Source of the DNA: Parasaccharibacter apium
GTDB lineage: Bacteria; Pseudomonadota; Alphaproteobacteria; Acetobacterales; Acetobacteraceae
Length of the DNA stretch: 64,000 nucleotides
Assembly (NCBI RefSeq): GCF_002592045.1
Contig: NZ_MEJG01000001.1
Coordinates: 186,001 to 250,000, forward strand
Reading direction: 5' to 3'
How positions within the stretch are numbered: the first letter of the stretch is position 1; every line of letters begins with the position of its first letter. The notes beneath the pieces are model-generated. The model had not been told where the DNA came from, searched no databases, and saw only the letters and a program-made list of their open reading frames with translations. The position numbers and the translations under genes are program-made. Of this stretch, positions 44,002 to 52,446 are shown in pieces.

Positions 44002-44205
44002 TCAGTGTCCTCCAACAGGGGGGAGCTCTGGCAGGCTAGTACCTCCATTTGTCTGAGCTGGTACACTCGGCTCAGCGCGAGGTGTTAAGTCGTGATGCAC
44101 CATAACCGGAGCTGGCGGCTGTTCCCCATGCGTTAAGATATAGCCTCCCCCTGCCAACGCAACCAGGACCAATAAGACCACAATCAAACGCACAATGACT
44201 TTCAT
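44002..44205 (-). CDS. Small membrane-anchored protein of unknown function
   Basis: A 67-residue protein with one N-terminal hydrophobic segment (VIVRLIVVLLVLVALAGGGY). A Pro-rich periplasmic tail follows (GEQPPAPVMVHHD, EPSVPAQTNGGT, LPELPPVGGH). It resembles short anchored Pro-rich proteins in other Acetobacteraceae, but I do not recognise a family. The ATG at 44205 follows GGGGAG at 7 bases; an ATG 78 bases upstream gives a longer form without that signal. It is 11 bases upstream of the recombinase gene and may be co-transcribed. Confidence 0.6.
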   Translation of the reverse strand: MKVIVRLIVVLLVLVALAGGGYILTHGEQPPAPVMVHHDLTPRAEPSVPAQTNGGTSLPELPPVGGH

Positions 44206-44357
44206 AAAATCGCTCCCCAAAGGATATGCCCTGCTTATAAAGGGAAGAAGCCATTTTAAAAACCCTCTTCTCCTCGCCTTCATCTCGCCTACGACATCAC
44301 CCCCTTAACCATGAAGAGGACTTACCCCCGCCCCTTGACCCGTGGTAGGAACACCTC

Positions 44358-46037
44358 ATGTCTCACTCCCTTGCTCCCACAGTGCCCCGTAATAAGCCCC
44401 CTTTTCCTATTATTGTCCTTGTTGGATTAATGGGGGCTGGCAAAACAACCCTAGGGCGCCAACTGGCCCAATATTATGGTATCCCCTTTATCGATACTGA
44501 TGCCGAAATTGAAAAAGCGAGCCGTCAAAGCATCGCGGAAATCTTCTCTCAACATGGGGAAGCCCATTTCCGTGCGGGGGAACATCGTGTCATACGCCGC
44601 CTCCTCAAAGGAGGGCCCTGTATTCTCGCTACCGGAGGTGGAGCATGGATGCACCCACAAACCCGCGCCCTCAGCCATGGACGAGCTGATATCTGCACCA
44701 TCTGGCTGCATGTCCCTATGCCTGTCCTCCTCAAACGCCTCCTCCATAATCGCCATAACCGACCTCTCTTAGCCAAAGGCGACCCGGAGGCGATCCTCCA
44801 TCACCTCGCTCAAAAGCGTTACCCTTATTACGCAGAGGCAGACCTCATTATCGAATGCGGAGATGAAAGCGTGGAACACGCCATACACACCATGAAGACC
44901 AAACTCGCCACAACAACATTACCGCACCATGTTCCCGTCACATTGGCAGGCCATAGCTATGAGGTACTCACCGGCCCCCAGCTTTTGCATGATGCTGGTT
45001 TACGCCTCCGCCCCCATCTACCCAATAATCGCGCAATTATTTTAACCGATAGTACGGTCGCTTCCCTCCATCTTGCCCCCTTGGAAGAAAGCCTCACCCG
45101 CGCAGGCATCCATTTTACCACCATCACCGTACCACCGGGAGAAAACAGTAAATCCCTTGCCCGCTTCGAGAACGTCATAGAGACGATTCTTGCCCAAGGA
45201 ATGGAGCGTGGCACAACCATTATTGCCTTTGGCGGTGGCGTCATAGGTGACCTCGCCGGTTTTGTCGCAGCAAGCGTTTTACGCGGGGTGCCTTTCATCC
45301 AGATTCCCACAACATTATTAGCCCAGGTAGATAGCTCTGTCGGTGGGAAAACAGGTATTAACGCCAAAGCCGGGAAAAATCTCATCGGGGCTTTCTGGCA
45401 ACCACGCCTCGTTTTAGCCGATACAGATGTGCTCGATACCCTTCCCCGCCGCCAGCTTGTTGCCGGCTATGCAGAAATCGTGAAAGCGGGCTTAATCGCC
45501 GATGCCACACTATTCGCTTGGTGTGAGCAGCACGGCCATACCGTGCTAGAAGGCAACCCAACAGCTTTGGGTGAGGCTGTACGCCGTGCTTGCCTCTTTA
45601 AAGCTGGAGTCGTCCAAGACGATGAACGGGAATCCGCCCAATCTGGCGGTCGCGCCCTCTTAAACCTTGGCCATACCTTCGCTCATGCTTTTGAGGCAGA
45701 GTTCCATTACGATGGACGGCTCTTACATGGTGAGGCCGTATCAATCGGCCTACACATGGCTCTTGCCCTTTCAGTTAAAATGGGACTCGCCCCCCAAGAC
45801 GATCTCACACGCTTAGATGCTCACCTCCATAAGCTCAATATGCCCTCAGGGCAGGCAGACCTACCTCATAATCTCAGCACCGCGACTCTTTTGGCGCATA
45901 TGGGACGTGATAAAAAACTCCGCGATGGGAAAATTACTTTCGTTCTCCTCCGCGGTATAGGCAAAGCCTTCACCTGTCGTGATGTTGCTCTAGAGGATGT
46001 GCGCGATCTCCTTCTCGCAGAAGGGTTTGCCCCCTAA
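44358..46037 (+). CDS. aroKB: Bifunctional shikimate kinase / 3-dehydroquinate synthase (AroKB)
   Basis: A 559-residue fusion of two enzymes of the shikimate pathway. The N-terminal shikimate kinase (about 15-180) has the P-loop GLMGAGKTTLGRQLA, the substrate Asp in FIDTDAEIEKASRQ, and GGGAWMHPQTR. The C-terminal 3-dehydroquinate synthase (about 195-555) has VPPGENSKSLARFENV, the NAD loop FGGGVIGDLAGFVAAS, and metal-site residues in NLGHTFAHAFE and LLHGEAVSIG. Fusions of aroK and aroB are found in Acetobacteraceae. The two steps are not consecutive in the pathway, so direct channelling is unlikely; co-production is the probable benefit. Confidence 0.96.
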   Translation: MSHSLAPTVPRNKPPFPIIVLVGLMGAGKTTLGRQLAQYYGIPFIDTDAEIEKASRQSIAEIFSQHGEAHFRAGEHRVIRRLLKGGPCILATGGGAWMHPQTRALSHGRADICTIWLHVPMPVLLKRLLHNRHNRPLLAKGDPEAILHHLAQKRYPYYAEADLIIECGDESVEHAIHTMKTKLATTTLPHHVPVTLAGHSYEVLTGPQLLHDAGLRLRPHLPNNRAIILTDSTVASLHLAPLEESLTRAGIHFTTITVPPGENSKSLARFENVIETILAQGMERGTTIIAFGGGVIGDLAGFVAASVLRGVPFIQIPTTLLAQVDSSVGGKTGINAKAGKNLIGAFWQPRLVLADTDVLDTLPRRQLVAGYAEIVKAGLIADATLFAWCEQHGHTVLEGNPTALGEAVRRACLFKAGVVQDDERESAQSGGRALLNLGHTFAHAFEAEFHYDGRLLHGEAVSIGLHMALALSVKMGLAPQDDLTRLDAHLHKLNMPSGQADLPHNLSTATLLAHMGRDKKLRDGKITFVLLRGIGKAFTCRDVALEDVRDLLLAEGFAP

Positions 46038-46225
46038 TCAACCTGTGTTCAATTGGACACAGTGTGCTCTTCTTCGCAACAGAGGTTACTAAAAACTCTT
46101 AACTTTAAAGGTTCTTTCCCCTAAGTCTGTATCCATCGGCCGCGATGGCTCCATACGGTGATCGTTCCGACGCCCGCCAACCGTAATGGCCGTATGTTAC
46201 ACAATGTTAAGGACTGAGGAAGTAA

Positions 46226-47374
46226 ATGCGTATTCGTAATGCACTTCTCGCCATGACCTCGATGGTGGCTCTGCCCTCCCTCGCCATGGCCAGCACGATC
46301 ACCGGCCCGTATGTCGATATGGCAGCCGGCTATAACCTGGTTCAGCACCAGAGTGCCCGCGTTGGCACAGGCCGCAGCATCAAGCGCGATGCTACGCAAG
46401 ACTACGGCAAAATGCACTCCGGCACAGGCTTTAACGGCTATCTGTCCGCTGGTTATGGCTTCGGCAATGGCCTGCGTCTTGAAGTCGAAGGTACCTACAA
46501 CCAGACACATATCAACCGTCTGACAGGCACCTTCGCTGATGGTGGAACACGTCACGCTCATGGTAAGAGCGAAGGTTACGGCGGGTTCGTCAATGTTCTG
46601 TATGACATTGACCTCGGCATGTTCGGGCTAGACAACTTCCCAGTAACGCCGTTCGTTGGTATCGGTGCTGGCTATATGTGGCAGAACTACCGTAAGGTTT
46701 ACAACCGCGGCACAAGCTATCCTAACTTCAACAACACCACAGGTGGCCTCGCTGCTCAGGGTATCGTTGGTGCGGCTTACGACATCCCAGGCGTTCCCGG
46801 TTTGGCTCTGACCACCCAGTATCGTTTCATCGGTCAGGCTGGTTCTTCAGGGGGGGGCTCCAACGGCCGTCACTACCTGCATCATGACGGTGAACGCGGT
46901 GATCGCGTTGGTTATGGCACACGCTATACCCACCAGTTCCTCTTCGGTGTTCGTTACGCCTTCAACAGCGCACCGCCAGCTCCGCCTGCTGCACCGCATG
47001 TTGTCGTTCCGCCGCCGGCTCAGGCTGCTCGTACTTACCTCGTCTTCTTCGACTGGGATAAGTCCAACCTGACAGGTCGCGCTCGTGAGATCGTTGCCCA
47101 GGCTGCTCAAGCTTCCACACACGTCCAGACAACACGCATCGAAGTTAACGGTTACACCGATAACTCCGCTGCTCATCCTGGCCCACGCGGTGAGAAGTAC
47201 AACATGGGTCTCTCCATCAAGCGTGCTAACAGCGTGAAGGCTGAGCTGGTCCGTCTCGGCGTGCCTGCTACAGCTATCGACATCCACGGTTACGGCGATG
47301 CCAACCCGCTGGTTACGACAGCTAAAAACACACGTGAGCCGCAGAACCGTCGCGTTGAGATCATCCTGAAGTAA
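46226..47374 (+). CDS. OmpA family outer membrane protein (porin-like)
   Basis: A 382-residue exported protein with a signal peptide (cleavage after LAMA, residue 22). A beta-barrel of about 8-10 strands follows (about 25-250), rich in Gly, Tyr and Asn, then a Pro/Ala linker (SAPPAPPAAPHVVVPPPAQA). The peptidoglycan-binding OmpA-C domain is at about 272-382 (VFFDWDKSNLTGRAREIV, and the NRRVEIILK end). Codon choice differs from its neighbours (many CGT, GGT, AAC and GCT codons; few rare ones), a sign of high expression. An upstream gap of 188 bases, with a near-palindrome at 46045-46060, may hold its promoter and a long leader. A terminator follows. Confidence 0.93.
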   Translation: MRIRNALLAMTSMVALPSLAMASTITGPYVDMAAGYNLVQHQSARVGTGRSIKRDATQDYGKMHSGTGFNGYLSAGYGFGNGLRLEVEGTYNQTHINRLTGTFADGGTRHAHGKSEGYGGFVNVLYDIDLGMFGLDNFPVTPFVGIGAGYMWQNYRKVYNRGTSYPNFNNTTGGLAAQGIVGAAYDIPGVPGLALTTQYRFIGQAGSSGGGSNGRHYLHHDGERGDRVGYGTRYTHQFLFGVRYAFNSAPPAPPAAPHVVVPPPAQAARTYLVFFDWDKSNLTGRAREIVAQAAQASTHVQTTRIEVNGYTDNSAAHPGPRGEKYNMGLSIKRANSVKAELVRLGVPATAIDIHGYGDANPLVTTAKNTREPQNRRVEIILK

Positions 47375-47416
47375 GTTCAGGGCGAAAGCTCAATAGACGA
47401 CCTTCTAAGGTTGCAG

Positions 47417-47444
47417 AAAAGGGTACCTCCGGGTGCCCTTTTTT
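47417..47444 (+). terminator. Rho-independent terminator after the OmpA-like gene
   Basis: AAAAGGGTACC and the following GGGTGCCCTTTTTT form a stem of about 10 pairs with one G-T wobble and a short loop, ending in six T. It lies about 43 bases after the stop codon. Confidence 0.88.
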
Positions 47445-47550
47445 GTTGTGCTTTTTTATGACAAAACCTTTCTGAAAAGTCCTTACCTCTAGGGCTAAGC
47501 TATGCTAACCCTGCTACACCTTCCTCACAATGAAGTGCTCAACATAAACG

Positions 47551-47985
47551 ATGCAGCTCCTCAAACAACATTGGCAAAAATATTATCCGCTTCTCCAACG
47601 TTTTTTCTATTTTGGCATCGTTGGTGCGGTAGGCTTCTTGATAGACTGGGCTACATTGTCGCTCTTTCGTCATGTCCTTGGTTTACGCCTTGCCGCTTTA
47701 CTTGCTTACATTGTGGCCTCTAGTAATAATTGGGTACTAAACCGCTATTGGACCTTCCGTGACCGCTGCCGCGAACGTTATAAAATCCACCATCAATGGG
47801 GCCGATTCATTCTCGCTAACTTGCCAGGCTTTATTATCAATCGTGGCATTGTGTTAGCTTTGTTTAGCCTCTGGCCGCTCACACGCCACTATACGTTTAT
47901 CGCCCTTCTTTGTGGCACGGCAGGCGGTATGTTCATCAATTTCACCTTCTGTCATCATTTTGTCTTTCATAAAAAGAAGGACTAA
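47551..47985 (+). CDS. GtrA family membrane protein
   Basis: A 144-residue polytopic protein of the GtrA/DPMS family, with four membrane segments: FFYFGIVGAVGFLIDWATLS, LAALLAYIVASSNNWVLN, FILANLPGFIINRGIVLALF and FIALLCGTAGGMFINFTFCH. The NNWVLNRYWTF motif and the FCHHFVF end fit the family. GtrA proteins are thought to flip or tether lipid-linked sugars for surface glycosylation. No glycosyltransferase partner (GtrB) lies in the window, so the substrate is unknown. An ATG at 47502 in another frame gives no family match. Confidence 0.9.
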   Translation: MQLLKQHWQKYYPLLQRFFYFGIVGAVGFLIDWATLSLFRHVLGLRLAALLAYIVASSNNWVLNRYWTFRDRCRERYKIHHQWGRFILANLPGFIINRGIVLALFSLWPLTRHYTFIALLCGTAGGMFINFTFCHHFVFHKKKD

Positions 47986-47994
47986 TCCGACTAA

Positions 47995-48025
47995 GAATCC
48001 TGCCATTTCCAATAAGGCAGGAATC
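47995..48025 (+). promoter_or_regulatory. Stem-loop before alaS
   Basis: GAATCCTGCC (47995-48004) pairs with GGCAGGAATC (48016-48025) with one mismatch and an 11-base loop. It lies about 50 bases before alaS and 10 bases after the GtrA stop. The T-tract expected of a terminator is missing. It might be a GtrA transcript end or an alaS leader element. Confidence 0.35.
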
Positions 48026-48076
48026 CTCTAACATGCGGGAAGCATTCCTCCTTTCCGCCTTCGGACTTATAGGCTC

Positions 48077-50716
48077 ATGATCAGCACCAACGATATCCGC
48101 TCTCAGTTCCTTAACTATTTTGAATCCCACGGCCATCAGATTCTACCCTCTGCGTCTCTTGTGCCGCAGAATGACCCATCCCTTCTTTTTACCAATGCAG
48201 GAATGGTCCCTTTTAAAAACGTCTTTACCGGGCAAGAGAGCTTACCCTTCAAGCGTGCAACAACAGCCCAAAAAGTCGTCCGGGCAGGCGGGAAGCATAA
48301 CGACCTTGATAATGTTGGCTATACAGCCCGGCATCATACTTTCTTCGAGATGATGGGTAATTTCAGCTTTGGAGACTACTTCAAAGCTGAAGTGATTGAG
48401 TTCGCTTGGACACTCTTAACCAAGGGCTTCTCCATCCCTGCGGAAAAGCTGCTTGTTACTGTCTATGCAGATGACCATGAAGCCGCAGAATTGTGGAAAA
48501 AAATCGCGGGTCTTACGGACGAAAAAATCATCCGCATTGCTACCTCTGATAATTTCTGGCGCATGGGCGATACTGGCCCTTGTGGCCCCTCCTCCGAAAT
48601 CTTTTACGACCACGGCCCCTCTGTTGCTGGGGGCCCTCCCGGTAGCCCTGATGAAGATGGCGACCGCTTTGTCGAGATTTGGAATCTCGTCTTTATGCAA
48701 TTCTTTGAGGAAGGTGAGGGCAAACGCTCCAACCTCCCCCATCCTTCTATTGATACCGGCATGGGGCTAGAGCGGTTCGCTGCCGTTATGCAGGGTAAGA
48801 AGGATAATTACGATACAGATACCCTCCGCGCTTTAATCGAGGCCTCTGCGGAGTTAATGCATCAAGGTGCTGATGGGCGTTTTAAAACCAGCCATCGCGT
48901 TGTGGCTGACCATTTACGCTCTACAGCCTTCCTCATCTCCGATGGTGTTCTCCCCTCCCGCGAAGGGCGCGGCTATGTCTTACGCCGCATCATGCGCCGT
49001 GCCATGCGCCATCTCCATCTCATGGGCGCGAAGGAGCCCGTTTTTTATCGCCTCCTCCCCGCGCTCATCCAACAGATGGGCCATGCCTACCCAGAGCTAA
49101 ACCAGCATAAAGCCCTCATTGCTGAGACCATGAAAGGCGAGGAAGAACGCTTCACCGCCTTACTTGGCCGTGGGATGGCTCTGCTGGAGGAGGAAATGGG
49201 ACGCCTCTCCAGTAAAGGACAGCTCCCCGGTGATGTGGCTTTTAAGCTTTACGACACATTTGGCTTCCCGCTGGACCTTACCCAAGATGTCCTCCGTGAG
49301 CGCGGCCATAAAGTGGATGAGGCAGGCTTTGAAAATGCCATGGCTGAGCAACGCCAACGTGCCCGTGCGGCCTGGGTGGGCTCAGGCGATAGTGCTGTAG
49401 AAACTGTGTGGTTTGATGCGCGCGACCGCTTCGGGGGGACGGAGTTCCTCGGCTATGTAAGTGAAGCCGCGGATGCCCAAGTGCAAGCTATCTTCCGCGG
49501 TAGTGATGAACTTGCCGAGGCAAAAGCGGGTGATGAAGTCGCTATTCTTCTCAACCAATCGCCTTTTTATGGGGAGAGTGGTGGGCAAGTGGGCGACCAC
49601 GGCACGCTCACAGGCCCCGGTTTGAAAATCGACATCACCGATACGCAAAAGAAGAACGGCACGCTCATCGTGCATTATGGCCGCGTGATGGAGGGTGTCC
49701 TCAAACCCGGTATGGATGTCCATGCCGAAATCGACCATACACGCCGGACGGCCGTGCGCGGGCATCACTCTGCCACACATTTATTGCATGAGGCCTTGCG
49801 CCGTCACATTGGCGAGCATGTTACCCAAAAAGGTAGCCTCAACACGCCGGATCGTTTGCGGTTTGACATCAGCCAGCCCCGCCCCCTCACTGAGGAGGAG
49901 CTAAAGCAAATTGAGGCTGAGGTTAATGCGCGCATCCGGCAAAATAGCCCGGTTGAAACGCGCCTCATGACGCAGGAACAAGCCATTGAGAGCGGGGCTA
50001 TGGCCCTCTTTGGTGAGAAATATGGCGATGAGGTGCGCGTTGTCTTTATGGGGGATGAAGATGAGAAAAACCGCCAAGCCTACTCCATCGAGCTTTGCGG
50101 CGGAACGCATGTAAACCGTCTGGGTGAGATTGGCCTTTTCCGCATCCTGTCCGAAAGCGGGGTCTCCTCTGGTGTGCGCCGCATTGAGGCCGTATGTGGG
50201 GCCGCAGCAGAACAGGCTATTCGCACTAGTGAGGACCGCCTTGCCGAGATGGCCGCTCTGCTCAAGGTCACACCGGCTGAGGCTCCCGCTCGCCTTGCAG
50301 CTTTGTTAGAGGAGCGCAAAGCCTTAAATGCGCAGATTTCCTCTCTGCAACATAAGCTAACAACGGGGGATGGTGCGGCATCAAGCGAGACAATCAACGG
50401 TGTTACGCTTGCAGCCCGCTTCTTGGAGGATGTAAACCCCAAGGACCTTAAAGGGCTAGCTGAGGGGCTGCTCAAACAGATTTCCTCCGGCGTTGTCGCG
50501 TTAATCTCCGGGGCGAATGAGCGTGGCAGCATCGTCATTGCCATTAGCAAAGACCTCACCACACGTTTTGATGCTGTAGCCCTTGTCCGTGAGGCTTCTG
50601 CCCTCATGGGTGGTAAAGGTGGCGGTGGACGTCCCGACATGGCCCAAGCCGGTGGGACTGAACCCGCTGCTGAGGCTGTGTTTGAGATGATTCGCCGTAA
50701 ACTTACAGAGGGTTAA
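48077..50716 (+). CDS. alaS: Alanine--tRNA ligase
   Basis: An 879-residue class II synthetase. It starts [20 protein letters not shown] and carries the class II motifs ([38 protein letters not shown]). The editing domain has the zinc motif [13 protein letters not shown] and [15 protein letters not shown], which clear mischarged Ser and Gly. The C-terminal oligomerisation part ends in [17 protein letters not shown]. The length is close to E. coli AlaRS (876), so the gene is complete. Confidence 0.98.
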   Translation: MISTNDIRSQFLNYFESHGHQILPSASLVPQNDPSLLFTNAGMVPFKNVFTGQESLPFKRATTAQKVVRAGGKHNDLDNVGYTARHHTFFEMMGNFSFGDYFKAEVIEFAWTLLTKGFSIPAEKLLVTVYADDHEAAELWKKIAGLTDEKIIRIATSDNFWRMGDTGPCGPSSEIFYDHGPSVAGGPPGSPDEDGDRFVEIWNLVFMQFFEEGEGKRSNLPHPSIDTGMGLERFAAVMQGKKDNYDTDTLRALIEASAELMHQGADGRFKTSHRVVADHLRSTAFLISDGVLPSREGRGYVLRRIMRRAMRHLHLMGAKEPVFYRLLPALIQQMGHAYPELNQHKALIAETMKGEEERFTALLGRGMALLEEEMGRLSSKGQLPGDVAFKLYDTFGFPLDLTQDVLRERGHKVDEAGFENAMAEQRQRARAAWVGSGDSAVETVWFDARDRFGGTEFLGYVSEAADAQVQAIFRGSDELAEAKAGDEVAILLNQSPFYGESGGQVGDHGTLTGPGLKIDITDTQKKNGTLIVHYGRVMEGVLKPGMDVHAEIDHTRRTAVRGHHSATHLLHEALRRHIGEHVTQKGSLNTPDRLRFDISQPRPLTEEELKQIEAEVNARIRQNSPVETRLMTQEQAIESGAMALFGEKYGDEVRVVFMGDEDEKNRQAYSIELCGGTHVNRLGEIGLFRILSESGVSSGVRRIEAVCGAAAEQAIRTSEDRLAEMAALLKVTPAEAPARLAALLEERKALNAQISSLQHKLTTGDGAASSETINGVTLAARFLEDVNPKDLKGLAEGLLKQISSGVVALISGANERGSIVIAISKDLTTRFDAVALVREASALMGGKGGGGRPDMAQAGGTEPAAEAVFEMIRRKLTEG

Positions 50717-50852
50717 GGTCTTTTTAGCTAGACGGAGATTAAAAATCTTTTTAAGGGTGCCCTATGGGTAGGGTTCCCTCTCTCCCCATAGTACCGTTGC
50801 GGGGTAGTCTTGCCTCGTATGATGCGTCTTAACCAGGAAACGAAACAACGCT

Positions 50853-51545
50853 ATGGTCTTTCACCGTAACACTCTGCTGGAGCTTCTGGATGGGGTCCAC
50901 ACCTTCGAGAGCGAAGTGTATCCTCAAAAACAGGAATTATTCCAGAGTCTGGCTTACGATCAGACCCCACCGACTTTGTTCATCACCTGTGCGGATAGCC
51001 GCATCAGCCCTAGCCTTATTACGCAAACAGAACCGGGAGAGCTGTTCCTCATCCGCAATGTTGGCAATATCGTCCCCGCCTATGGCAATATGGTCGGAGC
51101 TGTAGCCTCCGCCATTGAGTATGCGGTGGGTGCGCTTAAGGTAAAGAACATCATCGTCTGCGGTCACTCTAATTGTGGGGCTATGTCAGCGCTCATTAAT
51201 CTGGCGATCGACCCAGATAAACTTAATCACATGCCGACAGTCCGTCGCTGGCTGCATAATGCAGAGGCCGCCGCTGCGACTATTAGTGACCTCCGCGCCG
51301 AAGATGTCGGCCCTAAGGATGTGCGCGACCTTGCGGAAGCAAATGTTCGTTTGCAGATTACACATCTAAAGACCCATCCCATCGTTGCCAAAGCCCTCTC
51401 CCGTGGGGAGCTAAATGTGCAAGGATGGTATTACGATATTAAGAAGGGCCGTGTTTATATTCTTACTGAGGATGCCAAAACAGAACATTCCGTCAAAGAG
51501 GCTATCGCTATCCTTAGAAAAAACAAAGACCCCAATAATGCCTAG
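50853..51545 (+). CDS. can: Carbonic anhydrase, beta class
   Basis: A 230-residue zinc enzyme interconverting CO2 and bicarbonate. The zinc ligands are in CADSRISPSLI (C-x-D-x-R) and GHSNCGAM (H-x-x-C), and VGNIVPAYGNMVGAVASAIE lies between them, as in type II beta-CAs. Bicarbonate would be used, for example, by acetyl-CoA carboxylase (accA is nearby). AGGAAACG lies 14 bases before the ATG. Its stop overlaps the next gene. A terminator-like hairpin about 25 bases past the stop may end its transcript. Confidence 0.96.
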   Translation: MVFHRNTLLELLDGVHTFESEVYPQKQELFQSLAYDQTPPTLFITCADSRISPSLITQTEPGELFLIRNVGNIVPAYGNMVGAVASAIEYAVGALKVKNIIVCGHSNCGAMSALINLAIDPDKLNHMPTVRRWLHNAEAAAATISDLRAEDVGPKDVRDLAEANVRLQITHLKTHPIVAKALSRGELNVQGWYYDIKKGRVYILTEDAKTEHSVKEAIAILRKNKDPNNA

Positions 51546-52446
51546 TCATGCTATCATGACAACATATAAAAACCGCCTGCGCACACTCGTGGGCGGTTTT
51601 TTATGTGCCATCCTCTTTGGCTTCCTCTCGGCCGCGCAAGCCTCTACCCCGCTTAAACTCACAAGCTGGAATATGGATTGGCTCACCCTCCGCTCCGCTA
51701 ATGACCCCGCCTTACCGCCTAACGTCCCTGCCCGGACGCAAGCCGATTTTGCCGCCTTACACGCTTATGCAGAGAAGCTCCAAAGCGACCTTATCGCCTT
51801 TGAGGAAGTCGATGGCCCAGACGCAGCACGACAGGTTTTCCCCCTGCAGGATTATGATCTGTTCTTTGCGCCTGACCCCATCATCCAGCAAGTCGGCCTT
51901 GCTATGCGGCGCGATAAGGGACTGACAGCAACCCTCAACCCGGAGCTTACGGCCCTCAATATACTACAAGAGGGCCATCACCACCCCCTAAGAGGAGGGC
52001 TAGACATCACCATCCATCATGGGGATGCCCATTTACGCCTCCTCATCCTGCACTTAAAAACAGGCTGCTGGGCCCAGCCACTGACCTCTAAAAAACGGGC
52101 TTGTCGGCTGCTTTATCAACAATTTCACGTCATTGAAAATTGGATTTTAGACCGTCAAGATGACGGTACCCCTTTTGCCATTCTAGGCGATTTTAACCGC
52201 CGCCTCACCCCGCTAGACCCGCTTATGCAAACCCTGCAAAGCGATGCCCCCCTCACCCTAACCACTGCTGGCTTCTCCAGCCCATGTTTAGGAGGGCGGC
52301 AATTTATCGACCATATTATCCTCGGCAATCAAGCGCGGGAGTGGCTTATTGCCGATAGTCTAAGGGTTATGGTCTTTCCCCATACAGCACGGGGCATAAC
52401 CCTCTCGGACCATTGCCCCGTTTCTGTCCAGCTAGCTTTGCCTTAA
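51538..52446 (+). CDS. Secreted endonuclease/exonuclease/phosphatase family protein
   Basis: A 302-residue protein with a signal peptide (hydrophobic core TLVGGFLCAILFGFLSAAQA, cleavage near AQA). The EEP fold follows: SWNMDWLTLR, the catalytic Glu in IAFEEVDGPDAARQV, GDFNRRLTPLDPL (Asp/Asn), and the ending TLSDHCPVSVQLAL (Asp-His). It would cut DNA, RNA or phosphoesters in the periplasm or outside the cell. Two starts are possible (51538, overlapping can; 51556, MTTYKNRLRT), both ahead of the signal peptide. A strong terminator hairpin lies inside the signal-peptide codons. The end overlaps prfC by 4 bases. Confidence 0.85.
   Translation: MPSHAIMTTYKNRLRTLVGGFLCAILFGFLSAAQASTPLKLTSWNMDWLTLRSANDPALPPNVPARTQADFAALHAYAEKLQSDLIAFEEVDGPDAARQVFPLQDYDLFFAPDPIIQQVGLAMRRDKGLTATLNPELTALNILQEGHHHPLRGGLDITIHHGDAHLRLLILHLKTGCWAQPLTSKKRACRLLYQQFHVIENWILDRQDDGTPFAILGDFNRRLTPLDPLMQTLQSDAPLTLTTAGFSSPCLGGRQFIDHIILGNQAREWLIADSLRVMVFPHTARGITLSDHCPVSVQLALP
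51568..51602 (+). terminator. Terminator-like hairpin inside the EEP gene start
   Basis: AAAAACCGCC (51568-51577) and GGCGGTTTTT (51592-51601) form a perfect 10-bp stem with a 14-base loop, closing in six T. It lies about 25 bases after the can stop but inside the signal-peptide codons of the next gene. Confidence 0.75.

Noticed and set aside
47502-47723. Small open frame overlapping the GtrA gene in another frame
   Set aside because: It has no family features, while the GtrA frame shows four membrane segments and family motifs.
50735-50765. AGATT-AAA-AATCT followed by TTTTTA after alaS as terminator
   Set aside because: The stem is only 5 AT-rich pairs, too weak to support a terminator call.
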